NCBI GenBank assembly: GCA_963817025.1
Contig: CAWFML010000004.1
Coordinates: 1,302,001 to 1,366,000, forward strand
Length of the DNA: 64,000 nt
DNA from: JACMLC01 sp963817025
GTDB taxonomy: Bacteria; Acidobacteriota; Blastocatellia; Pyrinomonadales; Pyrinomonadaceae
Reading direction: 5' to 3'
Shown: positions 32,798-40,382 of the stretch, one piece after another
Position numbering within the stretch: the first letter of the stretch is position 1
How the letters are laid out: every line of letters begins with the position of its first letter
Notes under the pieces: model-generated
Seen by the model: the letters and a program-made list of their open reading frames with translations, nothing else
Databases searched by the model: none
What the model was told of the DNA's origin: nothing
Translations under genes and position numbers: made by a program

Positions 32798-33978
32798 ATT
32801 CAAGGAAAAAGGAAAAAGGAAAAAGGAAAAGGGGTAAAGGGCGGAAGAATTTGCTTCAACACCTGCAAAAATTCTTTATCTTACTTTTACCTTTTACCTT
32901 TTGCCTTTTTCCTTCTGCGCTGCAAGCGCAAGAGGCTCCGGCGGAGAACTGGTCGCAGTTTCGCGGCAATCAGAATCTGACGGGCGTATCTCGCTCCGCT
33001 TTGCCAAAGTCCCTCAAACTTTTGTGGACGTATGAGGCTGGCGATGCGATAGAGTCTTCGGCTGCGGTGGTTGGCGGAACTGTCTTCGCCGCTTCGCAGA
33101 AGGGCGAGCTGGTCGCGCTCAACTTGCAGGACGGCTCTGTCTACTGGAAATACAACGCCGGAAAACCAATCGGCGAATCTTCACCAGCCTACGGAGGCGG
33201 CATGGTCTTCGTCGGAGATTTGAACGGCACGCTGCACGCCGTCAACGCGCCCGACGGCAAAAGCCGCTGGACTTTTAAGACCGGCAGCGAGATTAAATCC
33301 TCGCCGGTCTTCGCGGGCGACAGAGTTTTAATCGGCTCTTACGACGGTCATTTGTATTGTCTCAACGCGTCGAACGGCGCGCAGCTCTGGAAGTTCAAGA
33401 CTGACGCGCAGGTGCATGCGACGCCTGCTGTCTCAAATGGCATTGCTTACATCGCCGGGTGCGACGAAAATTTTCGCGCGATTCGCATCTCGGACGGCAA
33501 AGAGATTTATAGAATTGCTTCGGGCGCATACACGGGCGCGTCTCCGGCTGTGGTGGGCTTTACGGCTTTTTACGGAACTTTCAATAACGATGTCTTAGGC
33601 GTCAGCCTCAGCGCGCAGCGCGTCGTCTGGCGTTACCAGAATCCGCAGCGGCAGTTTCCCTTCTATTCCTCGGCGGCTATCACTGGCGTGCGTATCGTCG
33701 TCGGTGGACGCGACAAAATAGTCCACTGCATAGACGCGCGCTCAGGCGGCAAGTTCTGGACTTTTGCCACGCGTGCGCGCGTCGAATCATCTCCGGCGAT
33801 TGCTGCTGGCAGGGTCTTCGTCGGCTCGAACGACGGCAAGTTTTATGCGCTTGATTTGGCGAGCGGCGCGAAGGTCTGGGAATTCAACGCAGGCTCGCCC
33901 ATCTCCGCCTCGCCCGGCATCGCCAACGGACGCATCATCGTCGGCTCGCAGGACGGACGTTTGTATTGCTTCGGCTAA
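32785..33978 (+). CDS. Secreted PQQ-like beta-propeller protein, hairpin-derived signal peptide (6 of 6)
   Basis: 397 aa from GTG 32,785, chosen because GGAGG lies 7 bp upstream (32,773-32,777); the frame is open to an ATG at 32,725 inside the previous gene, but without a ribosome site. The leader reads RKKEKGKRKRGKGRKN then FFILLLPFTFCLFPSALQA, that is, a basic n-region and a hydrophobic h-region, ending at AQA. Both are encoded by the two arms of a hairpin repeat. The mature part opens ENWSQFRGNQNLTGVS; blades include LNLQDGSVYWKYN, VNAPDGKSRWTFK, LNASNGAQLWKFK and IDARSGGKFWTFA. Shorter and more regular than the others, it is closest to BamB in look. Confidence 0.85.
   Translation: MGILDSRKKEKGKRKRGKGRKNLLQHLQKFFILLLPFTFCLFPSALQAQEAPAENWSQFRGNQNLTGVSRSALPKSLKLLWTYEAGDAIESSAAVVGGTVFAASQKGELVALNLQDGSVYWKYNAGKPIGESSPAYGGGMVFVGDLNGTLHAVNAPDGKSRWTFKTGSEIKSSPVFAGDRVLIGSYDGHLYCLNASNGAQLWKFKTDAQVHATPAVSNGIAYIAGCDENFRAIRISDGKEIYRIASGAYTGASPAVVGFTAFYGTFNNDVLGVSLSAQRVVWRYQNPQRQFPFYSSAAITGVRIVVGGRDKIVHCIDARSGGKFWTFATRARVESSPAIAAGRVFVGSNDGKFYALDLASGAKVWEFNAGSPISASPGIANGRIIVGSQDGRLYCFG
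32803..32913. repeat. Hairpin element encoding a signal peptide in frame
   Basis: Purine arm with AAGGAAAA units (32,803-32,844) and pyrimidine arm with TTTTACC/TTTTGCC units (32,881-32,913). In the frame of the propeller gene the first arm gives a Lys/Arg-rich stretch and the second a Leu/Phe-rich stretch. The relation to the intergenic hairpins at 2507 and 36,782 is clear from the shared units. Confidence 0.65.
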
Positions 33979-34003
33979 TATTCCCGTTTAGAGCAAAGTT
34001 TAA

Positions 34004-34063
34004 TTAGCCACAGAGAACTCAGAGGATGAATTTATTTCTTTCCTCTGTGTCCTCTGTGGCTAA
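34004..34063. terminator. Hairpin between convergent genes (TTAGCCACAGAG type)
   Basis: TTAGCCACAGAG..CAGAGGA (34,004-34,026) faces TCCTCTGTGTCCTCTGTGGCTAA (34,041-34,063). It lies between the convergent propeller and symporter genes and is a likely bidirectional terminator. Confidence 0.6.
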
Positions 34064-34084
34064 ATTTTAAAAACTTAAGAAACT

Positions 34085-35710
34085 TTACGATTTGGCCGGG
34101 AAATATCTTTCGACTGTCGCGCGCTGCGGCTTCGCAGTCATTTTGGAAACTACGATCATCAACAGCGCAGAGATAATCACCATCGGCACGACCGGCATAA
34201 AGCCCAAAACGGCTGTGCCGCCCGGCGTGCGCGAGAGTATTTCCGTTCCGCCGAGAGACCAGATGATGGTCGAAGGGCCGGGCGCAGGCGCGTGCACGAC
34301 ATACTGAAAGATTGCGACGGCTGTGACGGCCAGAGCAGTCCAGACGGTCGAAGCAAGCGCGCCCCACTTTGTGCTGCCGCGCCAGAAGAGGGCTGCGACC
34401 AACAAGGGCGAGAGGGCTGCGAAACCGGAGAAGGCGTATTGAATCGCCAGCTCGAAAATTGTTTCGGGCGCGCGTAAGGCTACCGCATAGGCAAAGATGG
34501 TCAGGATGATGACGAAGATGCGTCCGGTCTGCACCTGCACGGCCTCGCCGAATCGCCGCTTACCGCCGTAGAAGGCAAACACATCCTCCGTGAACATAGT
34601 CGAGAGAGCTAAGATTTGTGAATCGCTTGCCATCACAGCAGCCATGATGCCCGCGCCTAAAATTCCTGCCAGCCAGAGCGGCGCATATTTTTTCAAGAGG
34701 ATCAGAATCACATCATCGCCCGCCGCCTGCTCGCGTTTTTCATCGCGCGCTTCGGGCGGCATCTGCGCGCCCTGCTGCGCTAAGGTGCGGCGCGCTTCCT
34801 GCTTGGCTTTGATTTCCGGCACGTCCGTGACGCGGTTCGCCATCACTCCCAGAAAGACGCACGGCAGCCAGATAGCCATGATGCACAGCGGGTAAAAGAT
34901 GACGGTCTTTTTAAACTGCGTCATCTTCTTTGCCGTCAGGCAGAAAATTATGATGTGCGGAAAGGCGATGGCCGACAGCGGGATAAAAGTGTAGCTGAAA
35001 AAGTAGTAAGGCGAGATGCGCTCTCTGGTGAGAAGCGTGGCGAGCGGAGATTTTTCGAGCGCGGCCACCGCGCTTGTAAAGCCGCCCATGCCCGAACCGA
35101 TGACGATGACGGCAATCGCTCCGAAGACTAAAAACAGAATCGTCTGAAACGTGTTGACCCATGCCGTCCCGCGCATCCCGCCGAAAAAGACATAGCTCAT
35201 CACGACCATCGCCACGATTGCCCCGCCGAACCAGTAAGGCACAAGGCCGCCGCTGATAGCGTTCAGGGTCGTGCCGCCGCCCATGATGCCGATGATGATA
35301 TACGGCACGAGCAGGACGGCCTGCACAACCGAGATGACCGTCCCGATGTGCCCGCACTCCCAGCGGTCGCGGAACATCTGCACCGGCGTCATAAAGCCGT
35401 ACTTCTTTCCCAAAGCCCACATCCGCGTGCCTATGAAAAAGATTGACAGCGGAATCACCAGCGCGGAACTGGACGCCATCAGGCCGAAGGTCACGATGCC
35501 GTTATTAAAAGCGTGGCCGCTTGAGCCGAGGATGGCAAACGCCGTCATGTTCGTGCCAAAGAGCGAGAGCAGAAAGACGAACGGGCCAATCGAACGGTTG
35601 GCGAGAAAATAGTCTTCGGCCTTTGCTTTCCCGCTCGAACGACGGAAAGCGAAGATGCCTATATAGACGACGACGGCGAGATAAATAAAGACGACGATGG
35701 CAGGAATCAA
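34085..35710 (-). CDS. Sodium:solute symporter (SSS family)
   Basis: 541 aa inner-membrane protein with about 13 membrane segments. It opens MIPAIVVFIYLAVVVYIGIF and soon has KAEDYFLANRSIGPFVFLLSLFGTNMTAF, the typical start of SSS transporters. GGTTLNAISGG and FGGMRGTAWVNTFQTILFLVFG follow. A hydrophilic loop near residues 305-335 (EARRTLAQQGAQMPPEARDE) is larger than usual. Substrates of this family include sugars, pantothenate, proline and monocarboxylates and cannot be assigned here. It overlaps the upstream DUF3311-type gene by 4 bp (ATGA), a pairing seen in many genomes. Confidence 0.91.
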   Translation of the reverse strand: MIPAIVVFIYLAVVVYIGIFAFRRSSGKAKAEDYFLANRSIGPFVFLLSLFGTNMTAFAILGSSGHAFNNGIVTFGLMASSSALVIPLSIFFIGTRMWALGKKYGFMTPVQMFRDRWECGHIGTVISVVQAVLLVPYIIIGIMGGGTTLNAISGGLVPYWFGGAIVAMVVMSYVFFGGMRGTAWVNTFQTILFLVFGAIAVIVIGSGMGGFTSAVAALEKSPLATLLTRERISPYYFFSYTFIPLSAIAFPHIIIFCLTAKKMTQFKKTVIFYPLCIMAIWLPCVFLGVMANRVTDVPEIKAKQEARRTLAQQGAQMPPEARDEKREQAAGDDVILILLKKYAPLWLAGILGAGIMAAVMASDSQILALSTMFTEDVFAFYGGKRRFGEAVQVQTGRIFVIILTIFAYAVALRAPETIFELAIQYAFSGFAALSPLLVAALFWRGSTKWGALASTVWTALAVTAVAIFQYVVHAPAPGPSTIIWSLGGTEILSRTPGGTAVLGFMPVVPMVIISALLMIVVSKMTAKPQRATVERYFPAKS

Positions 35711-35949
35711 AGCGCTTCATCCTCCCTCTCGGAAGCAGGACGCCCGACCTCTTCTTCCAGATGTCCGGGCCACGCAAACTTGACCAGCATCCACATCAAC
35801 AGCGATGCCGCGACAGCGAACATTGCATGATAGAAAAGCCCTATCGGAATAAATCCGAAGACGAACGGGCGCGGAGTGCGCCAGAACCAGATGTCCTGAT
35901 GCAAGACGTACAGCGCAAGGACGGCGATGACTAATAGTATGCGTTTCAT
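35707..35949 (-). CDS. Small membrane protein, DUF3311-like (symporter partner)
   Basis: 80 aa with two membrane segments: RILLVIAVLALYVLHQDIWFW and FIPIGLFYHAMFAVAASLLMWML, followed by an acidic tail (HLEEEVGRPASEREDEAL). The motif FGFIPIGLFYHA and the arrangement upstream of an SSS transporter fit the DUF3311 family. Its stop overlaps the symporter start. It is probably an accessory subunit or assembly factor for the symporter; this is inferred from the conserved pairing. Confidence 0.8.
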   Translation of the reverse strand: MKRILLVIAVLALYVLHQDIWFWRTPRPFVFGFIPIGLFYHAMFAVAASLLMWMLVKFAWPGHLEEEVGRPASEREDEAL

Positions 35950-35965
35950 GAATTAGAAATTAACT

Positions 35966-36070
35966 GGAATGGACAGGATAGACAGGATAGCAAAGAATTG
36001 GAAGGAAAAATTTGAAATCAGAAATCTCAAATTGCCGGTAATTTCATCCTGTCTATTCTGGTCTATCCCT
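35966..36070. terminator. Hairpin element (GACAGGATAGACAGGATAG type)
   Basis: A left arm of two ACAGGATAG units (35,970-35,990) faces ATCCTGTCTATTCTGGTCTATCC (36,044-36,067). It lies between the stop of the response regulator and the start of the DUF3311-type gene, both on the minus strand. Confidence 0.55.
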
Positions 36071-36077
36071 GTTTGAA

Positions 36078-36773
36078 TCAGCCCGTGAACTTATAACCGA
36101 CGCGATGCACCGTGATGATATAGCGCGGGTCGCCGGGCGTGTCTTCTATTTTCTGTCTGAGCTTGGCGATGTGCATATCCACCGTCCGCGTCAGCGGCAG
36201 ATAATCATACCCCCACACGGCGTCTAACAATTGGTCGCGGCTGACGACTTCGCCTCGATGCTCTACAAAGTAGCGCATGATTTTATACTCGCGCGGGCTA
36301 AGGTCAAGGGCGTGGCCGTCTTTCGTGGCCTCAAATTTTTTGAAACATAGCTCGACATTGCCAAAGCTGACCTGCTCTATATTTTCCGTCGGCTTGGTCG
36401 CACGCCTCAAGACCGCCTCGACGCGCGCCATCAATTCGAGAAAGCTGAAAGGCTTGGTGACATAATCATCCGCGCCGGTCTTGAGGCCGAGGACTTTATC
36501 TATCTCCTGCCCGCGCGCCGTGAGCATGATAATCGGCGTGCTCTTGCCATCGTGCCTGAGTTGCTTGCAGACATCAAGCCCGTTCATCTTCGGCAGCATG
36601 ACATCCAGAATCACGAGGTCTAATTCTTTTTCCGAAGCGAGCCTGAGGCCGTCCGCGCCGTCGCGCGCGACCTGCACGGCATAGCCTTCATACGTGAAGC
36701 CATCGCGCAGGGCAACGGCCATCGCCTGATCATCTTCGACAATTAAGACTTTACGCATAACATTCATTTTCAT
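36078..36773 (-). CDS. Response regulator, OmpR/PhoB family
   Basis: 231 aa. The receiver domain (residues about 8-120) has the acidic pair in LIVEDDQAM, the phosphoacceptor Asp in LVILDVMLPKMNG, the switch Thr in IIMLTARG and the Lys in DDYVTKPFSF. A C-terminal winged helix follows (LSPREYKIMRYFVEHRGEVVSRDQLLDAVWGY to TVDMHIAKLRQKIE). Start candidates are Met1, Met3 and Met6, and no clear ribosome site chooses between them. The kinase gene lies upstream on the same strand, with a hairpin element between. It is a plausible regulator for the 11-bp-spaced GTAAAA repeats elsewhere in the window; that link is inference. Confidence 0.93.
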   Translation of the reverse strand: MKMNVMRKVLIVEDDQAMAVALRDGFTYEGYAVQVARDGADGLRLASEKELDLVILDVMLPKMNGLDVCKQLRHDGKSTPIIMLTARGQEIDKVLGLKTGADDYVTKPFSFLELMARVEAVLRRATKPTENIEQVSFGNVELCFKKFEATKDGHALDLSPREYKIMRYFVEHRGEVVSRDQLLDAVWGYDYLPLTRTVDMHIAKLRQKIEDTPGDPRYIITVHRVGYKFTG

Positions 36774-36781
36774 AACTAGCC

Positions 36782-36912
36782 GCAGAGGACACAGAGAAAG
36801 GCAAAAGTAAAAAGGTAAAAGGTAAAAGTCAGAACGGCATTCCTTTCATCTTCACTTTTACCTTTTGCCTTTTTACTTTTGCCTTTTTCATCTCTGTAGT
36901 CCTCTTGTGGCT
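36782..36912. repeat. Hairpin element (AAAGGTAAAAG type, second full copy)
   Basis: Starts AGCCGCAGAGGACACAGAG, then GGCAAAAGTAAAAAGGTAAAAG, a loop, and complementary TTTTACC/TTTTTAC units, ending CTCTGTAGTCCTCTTGTGGCT. The core is nearly identical to the element at 2507. It lies between the kinase and response-regulator genes of one operon, so it must allow at least some read-through. Confidence 0.75.
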
Positions 36913-36921
36913 GAAAGTAGT

Positions 36922-38637
36922 TTAGTGCCTCGCACCCAGATGCAAAGAAGGCTCGCCGCCAACCATGCCCCTGTTCTTTTGTTCTTCGCTCTGCTGCTGA
37001 ACGCGTTCGGCGACAGGCAGGTGGATGGTAAAGGTGCTGCCGCGCCCCGGCTCGCTTTCGACCGTGACGCGCCCGTGATGAGCCTTGACGATGTGCATCA
37101 CGAGCGAGAGGCCGAGGCCGCTGCCCTTCACATCATGAACCAGCCCGGTGCTGACGCGATAGAACTTTTCAAAAATCTTAGACTGTTCCTCACGCGGAAC
37201 ACCTATGCCCTGATCCGTCACGGAGACGGTCAGAAAATCATCCTTCTGGTCCAGACGCACATGTATCTGCTTGGCCTCGCCAGAATACTTAACGGCGTTG
37301 TCGAGCAGGTTGATAAAAGCCTGCGCGAGCGCGTCCGTGTCCACGACAGCCTGCGGTAAGGGAGCGTTCGGCGTCTCGAAGATGATGCTGAAGCCCTGCT
37401 GTTTGAGTTGCACGTCAAAGGTCTTGAGCGTCGCGCAGATAAGCTCTGCGACGTGGGCGCGCTCGAATTGATAGGTCTTACGACCCGATTCGATTTTCGA
37501 GAAATCGAGAATGTTATTGATAAGCTGCGTCAGGCGTCTGCTTTCGGTCTCGATGTATTCGCCGTACTCGCAAATCTTCTCTTCGTCTTTGACGCGACCG
37601 AGTTTTAAGAACTCTCCGAAGACGCGAATCGAAGAGAGCGGCGTCCTGAGTTCGTGCGAAACATTGGAGACGAAATCCGTCTTCATCTGCGAGAGTTTCA
37701 TCTCGCGCGAGACGGTTCTCAAAGCGAGCACGATGCCGCCCAAGAGCATCACTGTCATGAGGGCCGAGAGCGAGAGGCTGACATTGAAATTCCAGTGCGC
37801 CCATTGCTCTGGCGTCATATAGCGGCTGCGTATGCCGACCTTCCAGTCGCTGAAAAACGGGAGCGCGGTATACGTCTCGTCGTCCTGCCCTTTGACTTCC
37901 TGTGTCGCCAGCACGCGCGTCCCGCGATTGTCATGCGCCGTCACGATGACGTTATCGCGCGCGTCATCCGGAAAAAATTTCGGCAGCGATTGCTGTATCA
38001 CGCGCGGCAGATAGACGCTGCGAAAATATTCCGTATCAATAATCATCCCTGAGACGCCGACGACCTTGCGCGCCTCGTTCCTGATAGGCTTGAGGATGAT
38101 GCGATTCTCAGGGTCATACTCGTCCACTAAAAGGCTCGGAGAATCCTTCGGGACTTCTTCCTGACTGAGCAGCTTTAAGGGCGCGATGGCGAGATTGACG
38201 GCGCGTGCTTCTGCCGGAGAAGGGACGACAGTCTTTTTGATATTGAAAGGATTGTAGAAAGTGACTTCCGTCGTATCGTCATCGCCCTTTGTCGAACTGT
38301 CGTCTCCCTTGAGCGAGGCGATAAAGAGCAGCTTTGCGCCTTCGACCTCACACTTGCCGAAGAGATATTTGTTGTTATCCGTCTTGTCCGCGCTGATGGC
38401 GCTCGCAGAAGTGGTTAAGGTCTGTTCCGCATTGCTGCGATAAAAATATCTGATCTCTTTGGTCACGTCCGAGAGATAGTTTTTCATCCACACATGCTCG
38501 GCCACGGTCGAGGTCTTCTTCAGCTTGTGCAGCGACTGGTATTGCAGCGCGAGGATGCACAGCAGCGGCACGACCACCGCCAGAAATCCGACCCACAGAA
38601 TATGCTGTCTCAGGAATGTGCGAAGTTTGAGCATCAC
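36922..38637 (-). CDS. Sensor histidine kinase
   Basis: 571 aa inner-membrane kinase. Membrane segments lie near residues 12-32 (ILWVGFLAVVVPLLCILALQ) and 282-305 (LSLSALMTVMLLGGIVLALR), enclosing a sensor domain of about 250 residues with an acidic insert (KGDDSSTKGDDDTTE). The cytosolic part has the H box FVSNVSHELRTPLSSIRVF, the N box INLLDNAVKYSG, the G1 box VTDQGIGVPRE and the G2 box GSGLGLSLVMHIVKAHHG. There is no recognisable HAMP. The signal is unknown. The upstream region holds TTTTAC at 38,706 and 38,726 (20 bp apart) and one attachment core of the island, so integration has replaced its distal upstream sequence. Confidence 0.92.
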   Translation of the reverse strand: MMLKLRTFLRQHILWVGFLAVVVPLLCILALQYQSLHKLKKTSTVAEHVWMKNYLSDVTKEIRYFYRSNAEQTLTTSASAISADKTDNNKYLFGKCEVEGAKLLFIASLKGDDSSTKGDDDTTEVTFYNPFNIKKTVVPSPAEARAVNLAIAPLKLLSQEEVPKDSPSLLVDEYDPENRIILKPIRNEARKVVGVSGMIIDTEYFRSVYLPRVIQQSLPKFFPDDARDNVIVTAHDNRGTRVLATQEVKGQDDETYTALPFFSDWKVGIRSRYMTPEQWAHWNFNVSLSLSALMTVMLLGGIVLALRTVSREMKLSQMKTDFVSNVSHELRTPLSSIRVFGEFLKLGRVKDEEKICEYGEYIETESRRLTQLINNILDFSKIESGRKTYQFERAHVAELICATLKTFDVQLKQQGFSIIFETPNAPLPQAVVDTDALAQAFINLLDNAVKYSGEAKQIHVRLDQKDDFLTVSVTDQGIGVPREEQSKIFEKFYRVSTGLVHDVKGSGLGLSLVMHIVKAHHGRVTVESEPGRGSTFTIHLPVAERVQQQSEEQKNRGMVGGEPSLHLGARH

Positions 38638-38705
38638 TTAAAAACTATCGTCTCCGATTTCTTATACAACGAATCAACGGTTGCAGTCTGTAGCGTGAGG
38701 GTTAG

Positions 38706-38731
38706 TTTTACAACTCGTTGACAGTTTTTAC
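38706..38731 (-). promoter_or_regulatory. GTAAAA repeats, 20-bp period, upstream of the kinase gene
   Basis: TTTTAC at 38,706-38,711 and 38,726-38,731 lie 20 bp apart, about two helical turns, 70-95 bp upstream of the kinase start. They resemble the 11-bp-spaced sites elsewhere and could be an autoregulatory site. The second overlaps the attachment core by three bases. Confidence 0.3.
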
Positions 38732-38756
38732 CACAATTTACCTGTCTCACTAAAAT
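38729..38756 (+). other. Putative attachment site, left (attL)
   Basis: TACCACAATTTACCTGT followed by CTCACTAAAAT. The same sequence with two substitutions occurs at 61,045-61,072. It lies between the integrase gene and the kinase gene, and is not a tRNA 3' end. Confidence 0.65.
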
Positions 38757-38776
38757 AAATGTTTTGTTTCAATAAA

Positions 38777-40033
38777 TTACATGACCCCTTCGGCTTCTGA
38801 ATCTGCGAGTTGTCTGCGAAGGAGAAAGTTTTCCAGTCTGTCAGAAGTAATTCTCTGCATGGTCGGCAGCACATCCATATACTCGTTCTGCGTAAATTCG
38901 ACCTTCGTATGGCCGAGTTTTTCGGAGATTCCCTTGAGGCTATCGCCTAAGAGAAGCGAGAAGGTTGCACTGGAACGACGGAGCGTGTAAAGCGAGCGGC
39001 CCTCACATGACAGCTTTGCTCTTGTCAGAACCTTTCTGAATTGTCTAGCAGAAAGATTGTCCCTGTCTAGCGGATTGCCCCTTGCGTTGGTAAAAATCAA
39101 CTGATGATTCTTTCCCAAGATTCTGAGTTGTTGAAGTTGTGCTGCCTTGCGCGCCTCAAGCTCATGGTAGAGAAAAGACGGAAAGTAGATGGAGCGCCCT
39201 CCCGCTTCGGTCTTCGGGTCGCTGAACTCCCACCCTCCTGTTTTCAGCTTCACTACTGTTCTAACGATGTGAGCCAAGCCGCGCTCGTCGTTGCCTTCTT
39301 TGAAGAGTTCGATCTGAGGATATTCCAAACCGATGAACTCGCACGGCCTCAGCCCTGTAAAGAGAGCAAAGACGAAAACAAGGTCGTTTGGATTCTGGCG
39401 CGCGGTATCAATAGATTGAAAGACTTCCTCTTCATCAAAAACCCGCGCCTTTCGTGGTTTGTTACGAGGTGGTAATTCTACTTCTCGTGCGTGGCTGACT
39501 TGAATCTTGCCGTACCTGACAGCATGTTCCAATGCCTGCTTTAGATTGGCATGTATCAGCCGGATGGTTGAAGGCTTATAGCCTTTGTCCTGTAAGTGGT
39601 CATAGAACTTCTGAAGACGAAGCAAGCTAAGTTGAGAGAGCGGAACGTCTCCTAGTTCGGGGTTGATGAACTTATCCACGAAGCATTGATAAGTGTCCAG
39701 CGTAGTATGCTTCAGCCCTTTGCGACGTTTGCGGTCAAGCCATTCGCTCATCAGTTCCTTTAATGAAGAATGGCTTGGCTGAAAGTATGTGCCGTTGTCC
39801 ACCTGAGCAAGCAAAGAATTAACGCGCTTCCATGCTTGAGGCTCAGTCGTGCCTTTCAGCGTTTCGTAGTGATATGGTCTTTTGCCCGAAGGCTCCGTAC
39901 CCAACGGGATGGCGATCTTGAATTTACCATTGCCGAGGGGCGTAACCTGCCCACGTTGTCGAGGTTTTTTCTTTTCCTGCAAGGTTGGTAATCTCCTTTC
40001 GGAAAGGTTGGAAAAGCGTGGGCAGATTATCAA
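38777..40033 (-). CDS. int: Tyrosine recombinase / integrase
   Basis: 418 aa. The N-terminal region has an arm-binding-like segment (VTPLGNGKFKIAIPLGTEP) and a SAM-like core-binding domain (LKELMSEWLDRKRRKGLKHTTLDTYQCFVDKF). The catalytic domain has Arg in FTGLRPCEFIGLEY, a Lys region SDPKTEAGGRSIYFP, then LYTLRRSSATFSLLL, where the usual HxLRH first His is Tyr, His in ISEKLGHTKVEF and the nucleophile Tyr in QNEYMDVLP. It ends 20 bp from the left attachment core, a normal place for an island integrase. Its start overlaps the excisionase-like gene by 4 bp, so the two are coupled. Confidence 0.93.
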   Translation of the reverse strand: MIICPRFSNLSERRLPTLQEKKKPRQRGQVTPLGNGKFKIAIPLGTEPSGKRPYHYETLKGTTEPQAWKRVNSLLAQVDNGTYFQPSHSSLKELMSEWLDRKRRKGLKHTTLDTYQCFVDKFINPELGDVPLSQLSLLRLQKFYDHLQDKGYKPSTIRLIHANLKQALEHAVRYGKIQVSHAREVELPPRNKPRKARVFDEEEVFQSIDTARQNPNDLVFVFALFTGLRPCEFIGLEYPQIELFKEGNDERGLAHIVRTVVKLKTGGWEFSDPKTEAGGRSIYFPSFLYHELEARKAAQLQQLRILGKNHQLIFTNARGNPLDRDNLSARQFRKVLTRAKLSCEGRSLYTLRRSSATFSLLLGDSLKGISEKLGHTKVEFTQNEYMDVLPTMQRITSDRLENFLLRRQLADSEAEGVM

Positions 40034-40305
40034 AGGTTGCGTAGAGAATCACGTTTTATTCTGAGTGGCGGACGGCCCAGATTGGGTTGGTAGATTTCAA
40101 GCTTGCCCTGACGCGCCAACTGGCGAATATTCCATTGACTAAGCCCGGTAATTTGCGCCGCACGTTTAACCGTTACCCATTCCTCATCCATGTGATGAGG
40201 CAACTGCTCTTCCAGTGCCGCTACCCGCGCTTTAATCTCTTCCCATTCCTGCGCCATTAACTCAAGCGGGTTTCCACTCATAGCTCCGTCGTCTAACTTG
40301 TGCAT
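40030..40305 (-). CDS. Excisionase-like helix-turn-helix protein
   Basis: 91 aa. The N-terminal half is a coiled-coil-like helix (PLELMAQEWEEIKARVAALEEQL); the C-terminal half is a MerR/excisionase-type winged helix: EEWVTVKRAAQITGLSQWNIRQLARQGKLEIYQPN, ending PPLRIKRDSLRNL. Its stop overlaps the integrase start by 4 bp, and this position directly upstream of an integrase supports a role as a recombination directionality factor or a regulator of int. No other gene overlaps it. Confidence 0.8.
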   Translation of the reverse strand: MHKLDDGAMSGNPLELMAQEWEEIKARVAALEEQLPHHMDEEWVTVKRAAQITGLSQWNIRQLARQGKLEIYQPNLGRPPLRIKRDSLRNL

Positions 40306-40382
40306 ACGTAAATTATTCAGCGTTTAACACAGAACAGCTCAACAGCCTGCTTCACTATTAAGAGACCATTGTTAGTCATAGC

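Noticed and set aside
36865..37359. Plus-strand open frames opposite the histidine kinase
   Set aside because: They mirror a well-supported kinase gene; the GC-rich codon pattern creates long antisense frames throughout the window.
38640..38776. tRNA gene as integration target
   Set aside because: The attachment core has no cloverleaf or CCA-type end and lies in an intergenic region upstream of a kinase.
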